DNA of 64,000 nt from Paratinospora sagittata (Eukaryota; Streptophyta; Magnoliopsida; Ranunculales; Menispermaceae): positions 53,158,024-53,222,023 of the forward strand of contig CM069590.1 in the NCBI GenBank assembly GCA_035771175.1. The letters run 5' to 3'. Of this stretch, positions 12,831-26,722 are shown in pieces; positions within the stretch are counted from its first letter, which is position 1; the number at the start of each line of letters is the position of its first letter. Under the pieces are notes generated by a model. That model ran no database searches. It had not been told where the DNA came from and saw only the letters and a list, made by a program, of their open reading frames with translations. The translations under genes and the position numbers were made by a program.

Positions 12831-14555
12831 AGTTTCCAGCGGTGCACACATGGATTATGATTATACTACTCCGTACGAGAAACCACAAAAAGAAAGATGT
12901 GCATAAAGGTTGGCTGCATCATATATATATATGCGACAATGTTCTTTGGTTTACTTTGTATCAGTAGGCTTTTAGCCTCCTTGTTTTTCTGGCCTTAGAC
13001 TTTATGTTAATTAAAGCCCGAAGAGTTGAACAGCTAACTGGGTTGTGTGCTAAGAGGCAAGAGATTTCTTAAAGTTGTGTTTCTGTTATCTGAATCTTAT
13101 GGTTCTTGTGCAGTTCACATGGAATAAAACAAAGAATATGCTCTTGTTTAGTGTCACTCTGATACTGCACTCCTACAAATGTTGTAATATATATACTTGT
13201 CCGATTTGTGAGAGGCCGTGGAAGGAGATTACTGGATGATAGTGTACATTTATATACCACAAAAATATACATAATATATTAATATCAAATGCACTCATCA
13301 CATATAAAATAACTATTAATTATCAATTTATATTGCATGTTTATAGACCTTAAAGAGTCCCTGTACCACCTGAAGTGATGCCAATGCCCGTCTTACCAAA
13401 GCTTCAAGTTACTTTTTCACTCTTTAGTTTTTATCTTATTTTCTTTGTGTAAGGAGGGTTGAGAGTTTTATTTGACATAATAAGTAATCTCTTTTTTCTA
13501 TGCAACACACTTTTTTTTATAGGTAATAATTAATGGTAGGTAAATGTAAATTGAACAATGCATGTAATATATACCTACACATTCACATAATATAGATTTG
13601 TTTGGACTTTATGTCTGCAATTAACTCCATTCTAAAATGAGTATATAACATATAGTACTTAAAGGGAACTAGAATCCAAATTATAGTCCAGGCCGCCTTC
13701 ATATGCCTCCTCACTATGCACTCCCATACGTAAAAATTGTCTGGAATCATTTGTTAATGTGTGATTTGAGTTGATATAATCTGAATGGTAGTTGGTTAGC
13801 ATTATTGCATTATAAAATCTGATAAGGGCTTGGATGTAAGTAAAGTGCAAATCTTGTTCATGGAAATTCGGAATTCAGAGATTATGACTTTATTATTATT
13901 TTAAAAACCAGAAGGAAAATTAGGTAACCTAAATTATAAAATTTAAAGACCCTTGCCGACACGGTAAATAATTGAAGTGCTTCCTGACTTATGGTTTGGG
14001 AAGTGTGAAAAGAAACCAACTTTTGCTGAGAAGCGTGTTGGTACTGTGGAAATCAGAGGTGATCGCCGGCAGTCATGGCCACACCACCGCTACAAAAGTG
14101 GTGGAAAGAAGCGCAGTTCACGCCACTAATTTCTCGTTCCTTAACAAAAGCTTCCTGACTTCAACCACGCCATTGAAATTACTAAAGACTCTCTCAGCTT
14201 TGTTGGCCCCACATCTCCTAGCTAGCAGTTTATCTACTGCTGGCATAAAGATAAGTTCTGATAATCAGACGTTCATAACCATCTGATGCATCTACATCTA
14301 ATTACCACTCTATTAGATAGCTAATAAGATATCAAAAGCTACGTGGATCCACCACACTTAATGAAGGTGAGAAATTTGGAGGGTGTGTTCCCATGAGAAG
14401 GGGCAGGTGAACGTGGTTAGACTCAGAGATAACATGGTTTTAGATTGTCAGGTGCACCAAACCAAATTTTTAGGTCCAGATAAAATGCTGTAGGGCACCC
14501 TACGTACCCCGGTCCTCCCTTCTTCTCATGCATCCCTACCATTTGAATCTGCCTG
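12831..14555. other. 3' UTR of the coiled-coil gene, then spacer
   Basis: The first about 250 bases are the presumed 3' UTR. The rest is spacer. An open frame at 13972-14286 has no recognisable domain or splice partners and is not called as a gene. Confidence 0.4.
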
Positions 14556-14559
14556 TACT

Positions 14560-14725
14560 ATTTATATATCTATCTATCAGAGACTCTGCGTGATACAGGT
14601 GGCCCTTTTCCAAAGTAAAAATAGCGCTGAGGATCAATTTGAATCTACGACCTCACAGGCCTTCAACCTCAACCTCAACCTCAACGTGCTCAACCCCACC
14701 CCAGCTGAGCCACCCACACTTGGTA
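14560..14725 (-). mobile_element. tRNA-derived SINE, minus strand (candidate)
   Basis: Read on the minus strand, the segment begins with GTGGCTCAGCTGGGGTGG, a good match to a tRNA box A (TRGCNNAGYNGG). It continues to a box-B-like GATTCAAATTGATCC and then to a non-tRNA tail. These are the internal RNA polymerase III promoter elements of a SINE head. Between the boxes lies a short (AACCTC)n expansion (plus strand, about 14661-14686). No target-site duplication could be fixed, so the ends are approximate. Confidence 0.5.
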
Positions 14726-15684
14726 TCTAACATCTTCCTTTCAAAACTCCTAAATCAAATCCTTCTGAAAAGCAAGGACACCACGTGAGCAACATTAATA
14801 AAGTATCAGGAGGAACCTGACCCTGGCCCAGAGCCTGAGAAGGACGTTGCTACGTGTGCGGTGCAAAAATAAAGTGAAAAAATGGTGATATTCCAAAACT
14901 TTCACTTGGTTCAAGAAAAGAATTGAATTGACTGACTGTATGTGTATAGTAGTAGTATGTGACAAGCAACCAACCTACGTTGCTTCACTTTTTCATTATA
15001 AGATTTATTTTTTTCCTTATTCTTTCGTTTTAATTTCCTCATCTGTTTGCCCTATTACTGATAACAAAATCTTATTTCAACTATCATCTTGCCATATTAT
15101 TTCATTCTTATCATATACAATAATTAATACAATTTTCCAAACTTTTTTTTTTCTCATTTTATATACATATACAATTGTGAGATCCGTATGCTTATCTACT
15201 ACGCTATACGATGGGACAGGGGTCACGGTGTCGTGCATGCCGCGTTCATTAATTAGGGCCATGTGTAGATGGGAGGGCCTTCATGTGTGTACCATTAACC
15301 TGTTGAACACATATTATGTCAAAAGTTTTTTTTTTTTTTTACAAATTATTATTATTATTTTTTTTAATTTTACTGCTCAACAGTATTAGATAGGGGCTTT
15401 TTTGTATTTTTGTGACCACACTAATTTATCTCTAAGTCAAATCACAAAAATATATTAATAAATAATAATTTTATATACAAAAAAAATTTTAAACTCACAA
15501 ATTTTATTTTAAAAAAATATATGTTAAATCATTCGAATTAACCAAATATTAATGATAAATTATTTATTTATCATATAAATGACCTTCTCAGCTACAATTC
15601 CCATTACATCCTGATTTGCTTGTTTTCTCATCTTTACAATTATTCGATTGGCATGGCCTTGCCGCCCCTCTCAAATTAAATTAA

Positions 15685-15735
<51 letters not shown>

Positions 15736-16048
15736 ATAAGAAGTGTCCTCGGATTAATTAGTGGCAAACAGGATTTTTGAGAATCTGACTGACGGAAGCA
15801 AGAATCTAATTCTATATTTCCTTCCTTTTTTTTCATAACAGTTACTCTATTTATTGTAAAGAAATTGGTATTGATTTAGTAAATTAGTATTAGTATTTGG
15901 TGGGAGTTACAGAGATCAATGGCTCTGCTTAGACTTTAAACGCTCCTTCCCATCACCCTTTTCCCTCTTCCCAAGAACACCTATATTTGTTGATTGGCTT
16001 AGCCCTCTCAGCTTCATTGGTGAGCGTTTCTCCTGAGAAAGGGAAGAG
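14726..16048. other. Spacer and promoter side of the mannanase gene
   Basis: The DNA is AT-rich with no coding domain. It contains a long (AT)n tract at about 15688-15730 and T/A runs. The last about 130 bases before the ATG at 16049 are CT-rich and look like a leader. Confidence 0.4.
15688..15730. repeat. (AT)n microsatellite
   Basis: About 43 bp of uninterrupted AT dinucleotides, some 320 bp upstream of the mannanase start codon. Confidence 0.95.
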
Positions 16049-17896
16049 ATGAAGCATTGGAGTCTGATTTTCTTCATTGTTGTTTTGATTCAACAACATC
16101 CTTTTCTGCAACAAATTGAAGCAACAGATGGGTTCATGAGAACCAGAGGATTGCATTTTGTGTTGAATGGGAGCCCTTATTATGCAAATGGGTTCAATGC
16201 ATACTGGCTGATGTATGTCGCTTCCGACCCATCTCAGAGAAACAAAGTTTCAACTGCCTTTAAGGAAGCTTCAAGCCATGGCCTTACAATTGCAAGAACT
16301 TGGGCTTTCAGTGATGGTGGATACAGTCCCTTACAGTACTCTCCTGGATCCTATAATGAACAGATGTTTCAGGTTTTTTCTTCTTTCTTTTTATTATTCT
16401 TCTCTCTTTTTCTTTTTTCTTTTTTTAATGTATAATAATGCCATTAATCTTGTTACTTTTTCTGATTGATCTATCTTTTTTTTTTCTTGGGTTAAAGGGG
16501 ATGGATTTTGTGATATCTGAGGCTAGAAAATATGGAATTAAGCTGATATTGAGCTTGGTGAATAACTATGAGAACCTTGGAGGGAAAAAACAGTATGTTC
16601 AATGGGCTAGAAATCAAGGACAATACCTCTCATCTGATGATGATTTCTTTACCAATCCTGTTGTTAAGGGGTACTACAAGAATCATGTCAAGGTTAGTAA
16701 TAAATTTTCCTGATTGTTTCATTTTCTTTCTATTATTTTAGCCTTTTTCTTTCTGTTATAAAAATGATTTTTATTTTTCTTTAAATGTACAATTGTAGAC
16801 TGTCCTCACAAGACATAACAGCATTACTGGAGTTGCTTACAAAGATGATCCAACAATCATGGCGTGGGAGCTTATGAATGAACCTAGATGCACATCAGAT
16901 CAGTCTGGAAGGTCCATACAGGTTAGAAGATCTCTCTTTCTTTTTTTTCTTTTAGATGATACTAATTAGTAAACTGGTAATTGTTCCTCAACTGATATTG
17001 CCCATTTAATCTTTTGTTGTTATCTGATAGGCTTGGATCTCAGAGATGGCTTCCTATGTTAAATCCATGGACAGAAATCACTTACTAGAAGCTGGTTTGG
17101 AAGGATTTTATGGGGAATCATCGCAACAGAGGAAGCAATTCAATCCAGGCTTTCAAGTAGGAACAGACTTCATTCAAAATAATCAGATCCCAGACATTGA
17201 TTTTGCTACTGTCCATTCATATCCTGATCAATGGTAAGCAACAATACAAGATTAAAAAAAAAAAGAATGAAAGTATTCATGATTCCAGTTCCTCCCTTTA
17301 AAACATAAAACATTTGGCTGTAGTTGTTCTTGACAAGATAACCATGCCCATGAGCTCTAATACTCATTTTACTACATATTTGGCTCAACATATTAATATT
17401 TGAGAGGATTTCTAATTATTTTTTATTCTCCATGAACAGGCTCTCAAGTTCAAATGATCAAGCCCAACTTTCCTTCTTAAACAACTGGCTCAACACCCAC
17501 ATTCATGACGCACAATTCGTGCTTCGCAAGCCCTTACTTCTCGCGGAGTTTGGGAAGTCATGGAAAGATCCTGGTTTCAATACTTACCAGAGGGATTTCA
17601 TGTTTAGTACTGTCTACTATAAAATCTACTCTTCTGCTAGCAGGGGAGGTGCAACCGCTGGTGGCCTATTTTGGCAACTTCTAACAGAGGGAACGGACTC
17701 ATTCCGAGACGGATACGAGATAGTTTTGAGTGAGAGCCCTTCCACAGCTAATATGATAGCTCAGGAGTCTCACAAGCTTTATCAAATTCGGAAGATGTAT
17801 GTAAGGCTTAGAAATATTGAAAAATTGAAGAAAGCAAGAGCCATTAGAAGGGCTCAATGGTTAGCAAGAAGCAAAATGGGAGATCAAGGAAACTGA
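16049..17896 (+). CDS. MAN: Secreted mannan endo-1,4-beta-mannosidase (GH5)
   Basis: Five coding exons join in phase: 16049-16372, 16498-16692, 16799-16921, 17031-17233 and 17440-17896, giving 433 residues, the usual length for plant mannanases. Residues 1-25 form a signal peptide ([14 protein letters not shown] core). The glycoside hydrolase family 5 barrel starts at about residue 28. The acid/base Glu is E201 in AWELMNEPR and the nucleophile Glu is E318 in LLLAEFGKS. Other family marks are [16 protein letters not shown] and the Trp-containing GGLFWQLL. The enzyme cuts internal beta-1,4 bonds in cell-wall mannans and galactoglucomannans, in the apoplast, during growth, ripening or seed germination. 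A basic C-terminal tail ([19 protein letters not shown]) follows the barrel, as in the MAN2/MAN5/MAN7-type group, but the exact isoform is not settled. It is convergent with the downstream AGPase gene. Confidence 0.95.
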
Positions 17897-18318
17897 TCTA
17901 TGTGATTGTTACTTGGTATCAACTAATTTTATAGCAAGTTGGAGCAATCTGGCTTATAAGCTTTATAGGGTTGGGTCAGGTTTGATGTTGTTTCTGTTAC
18001 CTCTTAGAGATGAATGCTATTCGTCCAGGGGAGAAAATATATATAGATATATATATATATAGAATCACTTTTTGCAAGTTTTTTATGATTATGAAGTGTT
18101 TGCGGCACTTGTGTTAAGATTGCTTATGGATCTTATACTTGAAATTCATGCTTAATTAGCTTTGTAGGAGTAGTATTTTTACTCCATATTTAAGGAACAA
18201 AATTCTAGTTGATCATTTGTGCCTCATTAGATATAATTTTGTAACTCACACGCACAGGCACACGCATATCCATACATACATAGACAAAATGGCATACATG
18301 AATCAGAACTCTGATTAC

Positions 18319-18324
18319 TTTATT
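18319..18324 (-). terminator. Poly(A) signal of the AGPase gene
   Basis: Plus-strand TTTATT reads AATAAA on the minus strand, about 280 bp after the AGPase stop codon and in the expected position for a plant near-upstream element. The gap to the mannanase 3' UTR is short, so the two convergent transcripts may end close together. Confidence 0.4.
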
Positions 18325-18603
18325 AAATTCTAAAGGTTCCCAGACGATGTCTGAACCAAACTTATGTACAAGATTAAGAGGTAGCCTACCCTCTTATTTA
18401 TGCTGGATCGCAAACCCATCTAGTTAGATTCTCTTAAGTTCTTGTTGCATCTTAAGATGGAAGCTGCAGAGCAGCACATTGTGCACAAAGCAGAGTTCGA
18501 ACCGTGCCGTCTCTCCAGCTCCTCCAGAGCCACATTGATATCAACACAAGATATTCCATTTGACTTGTATCATATACCAGGAATATCAGGAGTAACTCGA
18601 ATT

Positions 18604-21600
18604 TTATATGACAGTTCCATCAGCAATTGTTGCATTCTTCAATATCACAGTGATACTAGATCTAATATAGAACCCTTCTTTCGACCTGTCTGCTTCTTGA
18701 ACACCCTGAAAAGTCAAATGATTCCATTGAGCAATACACTTTAATGTTTTTTGAAGCAGGAAACACCAAGTCAAGCACAAGTAGCTATACTTACATCTTT
18801 ATTAGTGATGACCACATCTCTCCCTATCTTAGCATTCTTGTCAATTATGCAGTTCCTTCAAAGAGAAAAAAGACAATATCAGAGAACTTTTACTATGCGT
18901 TTGTACTTTGCATTTACATACATAGTACACATGCCTTCCCGCATAGCAAACACAATAAAATTTCTGATTGATTCTAGAAATTACATTCTTCGATTGTTGC
19001 CACTTATCTCGGGTCATCACTCTTGATGAGTGCTAAGTACCAGCTTAAGCATGAGTAAAAGTTCAGATCGAATTCACTGAAATAATTTCACCAGGGTCTC
19101 TGTGATGTAGATGCTGTGCCAGTATGTGCATGTGCATGTGCATGTGCATGTGCATGTGATCGGGTTTCAATCCATATCAGCTCACCTTATTTTGGTATTC
19201 TGTCCCACACCAATTGGAACCTTTCCCTCCGCAAGCAGTGATGCAATTTCAGATTCGGTTTGGTAAAAGTCTGCACCCATCATCATGGTGTCCTGAAAAC
19301 CAGAAATTTTTTTCAATGAAAAAATCAAGAAGTGGTCCTTTACAATGGAAAATTTACCAAATTCATACATGATCTGTAGCTCTAACATTTCATCATAGAA
19401 AGAGTTATATAAAAATTACTTCTATTGTGCTTTAATCACGTTTCTATGAAGGATAATCTCCACATAGGTGGCAGCGCCCTTCTCTAATTGCTTTTTAGTC
19501 ACATAATATAAAACTGAACCCCTATCAAGGATTTTTATTCCCTTCAACAGGAAAACAATTTCAGACAAAAACAAAAGAGTAACAAGTTACCTTCATATCG
19601 ACCCCATATTCTAAACGTGAGCGAACACCCACTATAGAGTGTTGGACGCTGCATTCTCTCAAGAAGCATCCGTGTGAAATTATTGCATTTAGTATCTGCA
19701 CAAAGAGATTGGAATATAATAGATATTAGACTATAGTGGATGCCATCCCTGATATAATCTTTAAAAAAAATCCAGCATACCCGGCATTTTTCCACTTTTG
19801 TTGGTGGCAAGAACCGAGGAGATGTGAAGAAAGGAGTGTTTGGGTCATAGAATTGGAACTTTGGAGGCTGCAAGAGAAGGAAAGGAAACTACTACTCAGC
19901 TACAGATTTAGGAGAACTTAATGTCTTTCTTAACTTCAGAAGCATACAATAACGTAGAAGTAATAGTGAAACTAACCTGTTCAGTGAGAGCCAAGTTAGC
20001 ATCAAAGAACGACTTGATTGTTCCAATATCCTCCCAGTAGTCATTAAACAGATATGCCTGCCAATATATGGGACTTAGCATTAATACACGAGAGAAAGAA
20101 AAAAAGAGATAGAAACAGCATTCAAGACTTCAAGTTCAGAGATTTCTCTCACTTGGACATTATTATCCATTACAGCTGCAGGAATGATTTCAGAACCAAA
20201 GTCATTAGATGTAGGATATCTCCACCTCAGAAGTTTTAGTAAGATGTCCGTTCGGAATACGTAAACTCCCATTGATGCAATGTAAGGAGATCTTCTGGCC
20301 TCTGGTGGAGACAAGCCTAGAAGAGTGGTATCTACTTGCTGCAGGGCACCGGCCAAGATTCTTAGTTCGATAAAATTTATCAGGCATTAACAAGATAAAC
20401 TGTTGTGATTGAAGGAAGTATAAGGCAAAAATAAAGAAAAATCAGCATCTTAGATATCATTTTGGTTGCACAGTCCATTAACTTGATTTCAAATGTTGAT
20501 TTACTGAAACTAACTTGATTCCTGACTTCTTCAAATATTGGAATATACAATAATATTGGACTAGAAAAAGACTTCCTCTACATTTTCCGAATTTACTAAT
20601 AAATCAAGGAGCTTAAATTTGTTTACCATTGATTTTAGATCGGCTCCCTTTGGTTTCTCAGCAAATTGGACAATACGGCCAGTGTGGTCAATCTTCATCA
20701 GTCCGTAATCTGATGCACGGCTGCCAGAGAACAAAACAACTTGAGATAAACTCCATGAGATATGATATGTATAAGTAGCAATGGATAACAACTAGATATC
20801 GATGTTGGTTTTAGCCTAATTGAAATGACACAAGTAAATCCAGTCAAGGAATATTCTTAATGTTTAATTTCTTAATGGCACAGAGTAGCCAGGAAATGGA
20901 AAATTAGAGGGACAGGCATGACATTACTAACACAGTAATTGCTCTGAGTGGATATTCATGTGTAGCCTACTAGTCTTTAATTCCTAAGCAATATTCTGCA
21001 GTCCCATCCAGTAAATACTAAGGTTAAGTAAGAAACAATATTTAAATTTTGCAATCAACACAGAAAACTAGAAAGAGAATGAAATATTTAGAATTATGAT
21101 TACTGGAATCTTGAGAAAACAGAGGAATAGACACCAGGCCAGGGATTATCACACAAGCATGAGATATTCAGAATACAGCATTCAGCACAAAATAGTGCCT
21201 TTCTAGAGTGAAATTAAGTGAATTTAGTTGTGTTCATGTTATTGAATTATCAAAACTTGACAACTTCTAAACAAAGATAAAACGCTGAAAATGAAAATAT
21301 TCCATTTCCTCATCTCTTCCCTTCATAAATTGGAAGAATTTTGGTGTGATATCAAATTAAAGACCATGTTTTTGAGTTTTAATAAAAATTGCACTGTTGC
21401 ACAAGTGATCAATTGATAGATCTTACATCCAAGCATGATAAAACTCACTGCCATGGGTTCATATAAAGATGGAACTAAGAGCTTAACTACAACCACCCAT
21501 TTTACATAGTTGGTCAAAAGGTGAAAAAGATTTTCGGGCAGAATTACTGTATGGAAAAAAATATAAGAAGATGGCTAAAAGGTGAAAAAATAAAATAAAA

Positions 21601-23087
21601 TTAAATAAAATTAAAAGTATATAAAGCGCTGATCGTAAAGTAGGTTAAGCCTTAAGGCCATATAAATCAAGTGAAAAGTAGTACATCTAGCATACCTGTC
21701 ATCCATGGGTATGCATGAAACTGTTATATCAGCGTGTGTGTCTATATGCTTCTGCAAACACATGGAGCACTGGTAAATGATTTTTCAAATATTTGAAGAA
21801 CACAAAATAAGACATCTTAACAAGTAAATGAAATGACAAGATACCTGCACAAAGTCCATGTAGTCCATCCGATAAAGATGATCACCAGACAAGATCAGTA
21901 TATGCTCAACATTCTTATTCTTCGCATCCTACAAAGATCATACGGAAGATCTTAAGAAAAAAAAGAAAAAAACTAACAAACTGAAATAGTGAAACTAGGA
22001 GGAATCTTCATGCCCAATTGTTAGTATATATTATGCTTGTCAATAAAATTTCAATTGACCCACCTCAAAAACCCAAATAAATTGCCTCACAGCATCAGCT
22101 GTCCCCTGAAACCAGTTCATTCCTGCTTCCCCTGGAGTCTGGGTAGCAGCTAGAACCTGCTCAAAAACAAAAATCATATTAAAAGAACTATAGGAAAAGC
22201 TATGTAACATGAACTTTATTTCTTCAAAATGCAACACACCAGATTCCAGAATCTTGCTACATAGATTAGTCATATTTCCTTTTAAAAGGCAGCAATTTGA
22301 CTACTTGGATTGGATCATACCTCAACAAATCCATCCCCAAAATTCACTCCATTCCCAAAGTTATAAGTGCGAGCAATATGGCGATTGAGAGAAGCGGAGT
22401 TGAATTGGGTCAGTATGAATATCTTGTTTATCCCACTGTTGATGCAGTTGCTCATCGGCACATCAATAAGCCTGTAGCATCCTCCAACTGGAACCTGAAT
22501 AAAAATAAAAGTAAATTTATAGCAGTGGATTCTTCACTATTTAACTATCAAAATTAACCAAACTCTCATTATATATATATATATATAATCAATAGTTTAT
22601 ATATTACAGCAGGCTTGGCTCTTCTTCTGGTAAGAGGAAATAGTCTGGTCCCTGCTCCTCCACCCAATATGATCGACACCACCTTCTTTGGGTCTGCTAT
22701 TTCCTTTGGAAACACCGGTGCTTGGTGGATCTGCAATAAAAAATAAAAATAAAAAAATTCAAATTAGATGTACAAATCTCAAAATTTAAGTGTGCTAAGT
22801 GAAGTGACAGAACAGTGATCAAAGCAAAGCACCTCTGGTTTTACCAAAGTTTCTCTAATGATATCTGATGTGAGAACAGACAACACAACACCAGCTTTAG
22901 TACTCTCTTTACTCTTGAATTCAGTCTTTAAACACAAACCCATTTTCTCCAACTTGTTACTCTTAAAACTTCCTCTGACTCTTTCTCCCCATAATCCATT
23001 ACTAGTAGCTCTAACGCTACTACCTCTGCTGATCACTTGCACCAAGTCAGTGTTACTCTTCACAGATGCACCACAGCAAGTATCCAT
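18604..23087 (-). CDS. APL: Glucose-1-phosphate adenylyltransferase large subunit, plastid
   Basis: Fourteen coding exons on the minus strand were placed: 23087-22833, 22730-22608, 22494-22321, 22156-22064, 21928-21845, 21751-21696, 20720-20627, 20338-20153, 20057-19977, 19867-19781, 19695-19591, 19292-19186, 18855-18795 and 18705-18604. They total 535 residues in one frame. The enzyme makes ADP-glucose from glucose-1-phosphate and ATP, the committed step of starch synthesis in plastids, as a heterotetramer with the small subunit. Residues 1 to about 80 are a Ser/Lys-rich transit peptide. The nucleotide-binding loop is [12 protein letters not shown] (about 108-119), followed by [19 protein letters not shown] and [10 protein letters not shown]. 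The C-terminal left-handed beta-helix ends in [16 protein letters not shown], the [15 protein letters not shown] block and this C-terminus point to the large, regulatory subunit. The start is the first ATG after an acceptor near 23099, so a leader intron is likely. Confidence 0.95.
19125..19158. repeat. (TGTGCA)n microsatellite
   Basis: A short run of the hexamer GTGCAT lies inside an intron of the AGPase gene, just 3' (on the minus strand) of the exon ending at 19186. It may vary in length between individuals. Confidence 0.9.
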
Positions 23088-23546
23088 CGAAATGGGTCTA
23101 CAAAGTTAGCACCCAGAAATAGAATTTGATCAACAGAGCTCAGCTAGAACGAATCAGAAACTTATTTCGAGTACCCAAATGCCAGAAAAGTAGGATCTTG
23201 AAGTGACACTTCCAAAAAGGAAGAAACAACTTCAACCCGAGATCCGAAGTCTCAGGTAACTTTAAAAAAAAAAAATTCAAACCCAAGATCAACGATTCAG
23301 ATCACAAAATTGTAGCAAAAGCATACAAACCCCCCAGATCACAGACACTTCAAATGCAAGAAATTTAAAGAAATTATTTATAGTCCCAACAGCTTAATTA
23401 AACCAAAAAAAATTATAATGGTGGAGAGACCCCAGATTTCGGGAGACTGTAGCAAAGTACTTTAGAAACGTGATCAGAGTGCTTTTTCTTTGTGGGTTGC
23501 TGAGAAAGAGAGATTTTTTAGTAAGAAGGGCGTGAGTTGAAGGCAG

Positions 23547-23556
23547 CGTTTATATG
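23547..23556 (-). promoter_or_regulatory. TATA-like box of the AGPase gene
   Basis: On the minus strand the sequence reads CATATAAACG. This would place transcription start near 23,520 and leave a leader of about 430 bp before the ATG at 23087, with a probable intron ending at 23099. A second TATA-like site (CTATATAAG) lies at about 23,640, so the choice is uncertain. Confidence 0.35.
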
Positions 23557-24222
23557 GGCATGTGAGCAGTCACGAGAAAGCTCTGATTACACGCCTCTTT
23601 GTTGATCGTTCTCTGCATTTGGGACTTACATTCATGAGACTTATATAGAGGTGAAGGGAGCCATTGAAAGACACACACCTGTCCCATTTCTTCTAGAAAT
23701 TAACTGTACTTAATAAACTTTAGGAATTGAAACAACATTCTGAAATCTGAAAGCAGTTAAACTCAGTTCACAAAATAAGGAGATGGTATATTTACGTAGA
23801 GTGAAAAGAGGCGTATTTTGACTATTGATTGCATTGTTAAAATTGCTGATATATTTCTCTTGCTTATTCTCCGCTACCGACTTGCGACAAATTCTAAAAC
23901 AAATAAACGCAAACTTCAGTAATATGCGAGATTTTCAGTAAAAAAACAAGAAAAGAAAGTAATATGCGAGATTTTTAAGACGTTTTTAATTAAAAAAATA
24001 TTTTAAGTATGTCAATATTTTAAGTATGTTAGTACGCTTAAATGTACACGGGATGAGTGTATATTTGAAAATGTTATACACACCCATCCCCAATACATTC
24101 AACAGAAACTAGGTGTCAACGTCAAAAAAAATTGCGTTGACACTCAGCTTACATATAACATTACTCTTTTAATTAATTCTACAATATGTTATAATATTAA
24201 GAATTGATTAATCCATAAAGGG

Positions 24223-26689
24223 TGTCGCGACCCCTCTCTGGATGGCGTTACGTCTGGCACAGTATCCCAGATAATGTCATAACACGACAAAACCTGAGGC
24301 ACTGATAAACTTCAATGCGAAAAGTAACTAATAAACTCAATACACAACTTGCATATGATCAATATAATTGAACCAAAATAAATATTACATCATCATCCAA
24401 AACAAAAAAGATCAAATCCATCACAAAAATAAATATCACAAGGTTCAATATCTACGAACATCCATATGAAACTCGAACAAGAGTCCAACATTTTAAAAAG
24501 TCATATACGTGTTATATATTTATATACGGTGATAGTTATATATACAAGTTCAAAAGAACAAAACAATTGAAACTAAACCCAAGTTTCCAAAAATATATAA
24601 TACTTTCATCCAAAAATTAGAAGAGAAATGTCACTCGCACGTCAAACCTTGTCTTTTTCTTTTGGATCTGAATCTAAGAAAAATAAGAGAAAAGGGGTGA
24701 GCTCAACTAGCTTAATAAAAAATTCTCACAATAATCTCCATAAATGCATTTATAAAACATGTATATCATTGAAATAATATTTATAAACACAAATGAATCA
24801 ACCGAAGTATGACATACATAATTCAAACTAATCATATGGTTTATACATCATTTTCATAAAAAGTATGCAAATGTCTCTATGAGGTCACAACAGGATAATA
24901 TTGTCTACACTTCCCCCATTTGCACTATAGGGTACAAGTTAGCATATTATCCAAACACATTCTCCTACCCTTATATTTCTCGGTAGACCGGAAAGTCCCC
25001 ACCATGGAATACCAATCCAAGTACTCCGGTGGCTCTATTCTCCGATGAACAAATAAATAGGAAAACCACCACGCTTCGAGTATTCAATCCAAAATACCTA
25101 AGCAATTCAATGTATGAAAGTTCATTCGTATGATCATAAATACAATGCATATATATAATAAGATGCATATCATTCAACACATTATTTTATATAAATACAA
25201 TGTCATAAATGGAGAAATAAAGTGAGAAATACTCACAACTAACCACAAGCCAATTACTCAAGCCAAAAAGTCCTCAAATTAGCTAATCAAAACACAATGA
25301 CCTGAAATGAATCAAATTCTCATAAAATTCTCAAATCCCTATAAATCAACACTCAACTTCAAATTATCAATGTCCACCTATAGGCATCCATCATGTCAAA
25401 TTACATGATCGTACAAAGTCTAGGCCTAGGCCAACATAAATCACTTGCATTTCATCCCATGCCCAATTTACCAATTCTAAATCAATTGCATCAAAATCCC
25501 CAATTTAGAAAAATATCTACAATAGGCCAACATAGCCAAATTAAACTAATTAACAATCCTTTCTCAATTGACACCATCAATGTTTTGCCAATTTATGCAA
25601 CATAAGTCACATCCTAGAGTTAGGGTCAAATACATGACTTCACATTGAAACACCTTTAATAATTAAATTATAAACATTAATTACACTCATAATTCAATGC
25701 ACTGTTCGGATGTAACAAACTGCCAAATGAAATATCAATAACTAAATTAACTGTTCAAATTTAAGAATATCAAGAGACAAACCTTCTGTCCAAAAATTGA
25801 GCTAAATCCAACAACAAATCAAAGTGATATTCCTTTTTATTAAGACATCTCTAATTGGACAGTTTCTCCTGAGATCAGATTATTATATTTCATAAAATAC
25901 TTGACTTGTCAACATCTTAACCGTTCATAATGCAAAAAGTTCAGTTGTGAACCATATGCTGAAGTATCAAATTAATCCAACGGTGCATTTAAGAGATCTC
26001 TCAGTTTGATCTAAACTGAGCAAGAAATCTAGATTTTCCAACCAACTGTGTTTGGTAGGTTATATTTCTCAGAGGAAAACTCTGATCAAAATCTCCACCG
26101 ACCAGATTAAATAACCGTAAGAGACGAATTTGCTGAAAACTCTTCAGCTTGATCTGACCACGGATCTAAGATTTCCAACATCTGATAAAAACGTTGCTAA
26201 AACTTTCCTTCAAGCAACTTTCTATTCCTTTCTCTTTTTTTTTTTCTTTCTCAATTCACAAACTCTCAAATGTCCAACAAGAAAGAAATGGGCTTACATG
26301 CACTCTTCATACCAAGTGTATGCTTAAAGAATCATTTGTTAGTCATATGACCTCTACCCAATCACAACCTCACATGTAATCTAACCCCCAACGAACAAGT
26401 AACAACCTATTTCTTATTTATTTATTTATTATTATCTTTTATTATTATTATTTATCAAGTCATCTCATGGCCCAATAGCTCATGCTTAAGTAATGTGATA
26501 TTTATTATTCTAATATGTAGTCCACATGAAATTCTTAATACACATGGACATATTAAGATGACTCTTACATAATTTACACTATACACATATACACGTTTAT
26601 ATTACTATGATCCATATAAAATGAATAGTACACATATTATTACTAATGTATTAGTATGTCACTATTAATGTCTGACTTTTAATAATATG

Positions 26690-26722
<33 letters not shown>

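Noticed and set aside
13972..14286. 104-codon open frame in the spacer before the mannanase
   Set aside because: No recognisable motif, signal peptide or splice partners, and composition like translated spacer.
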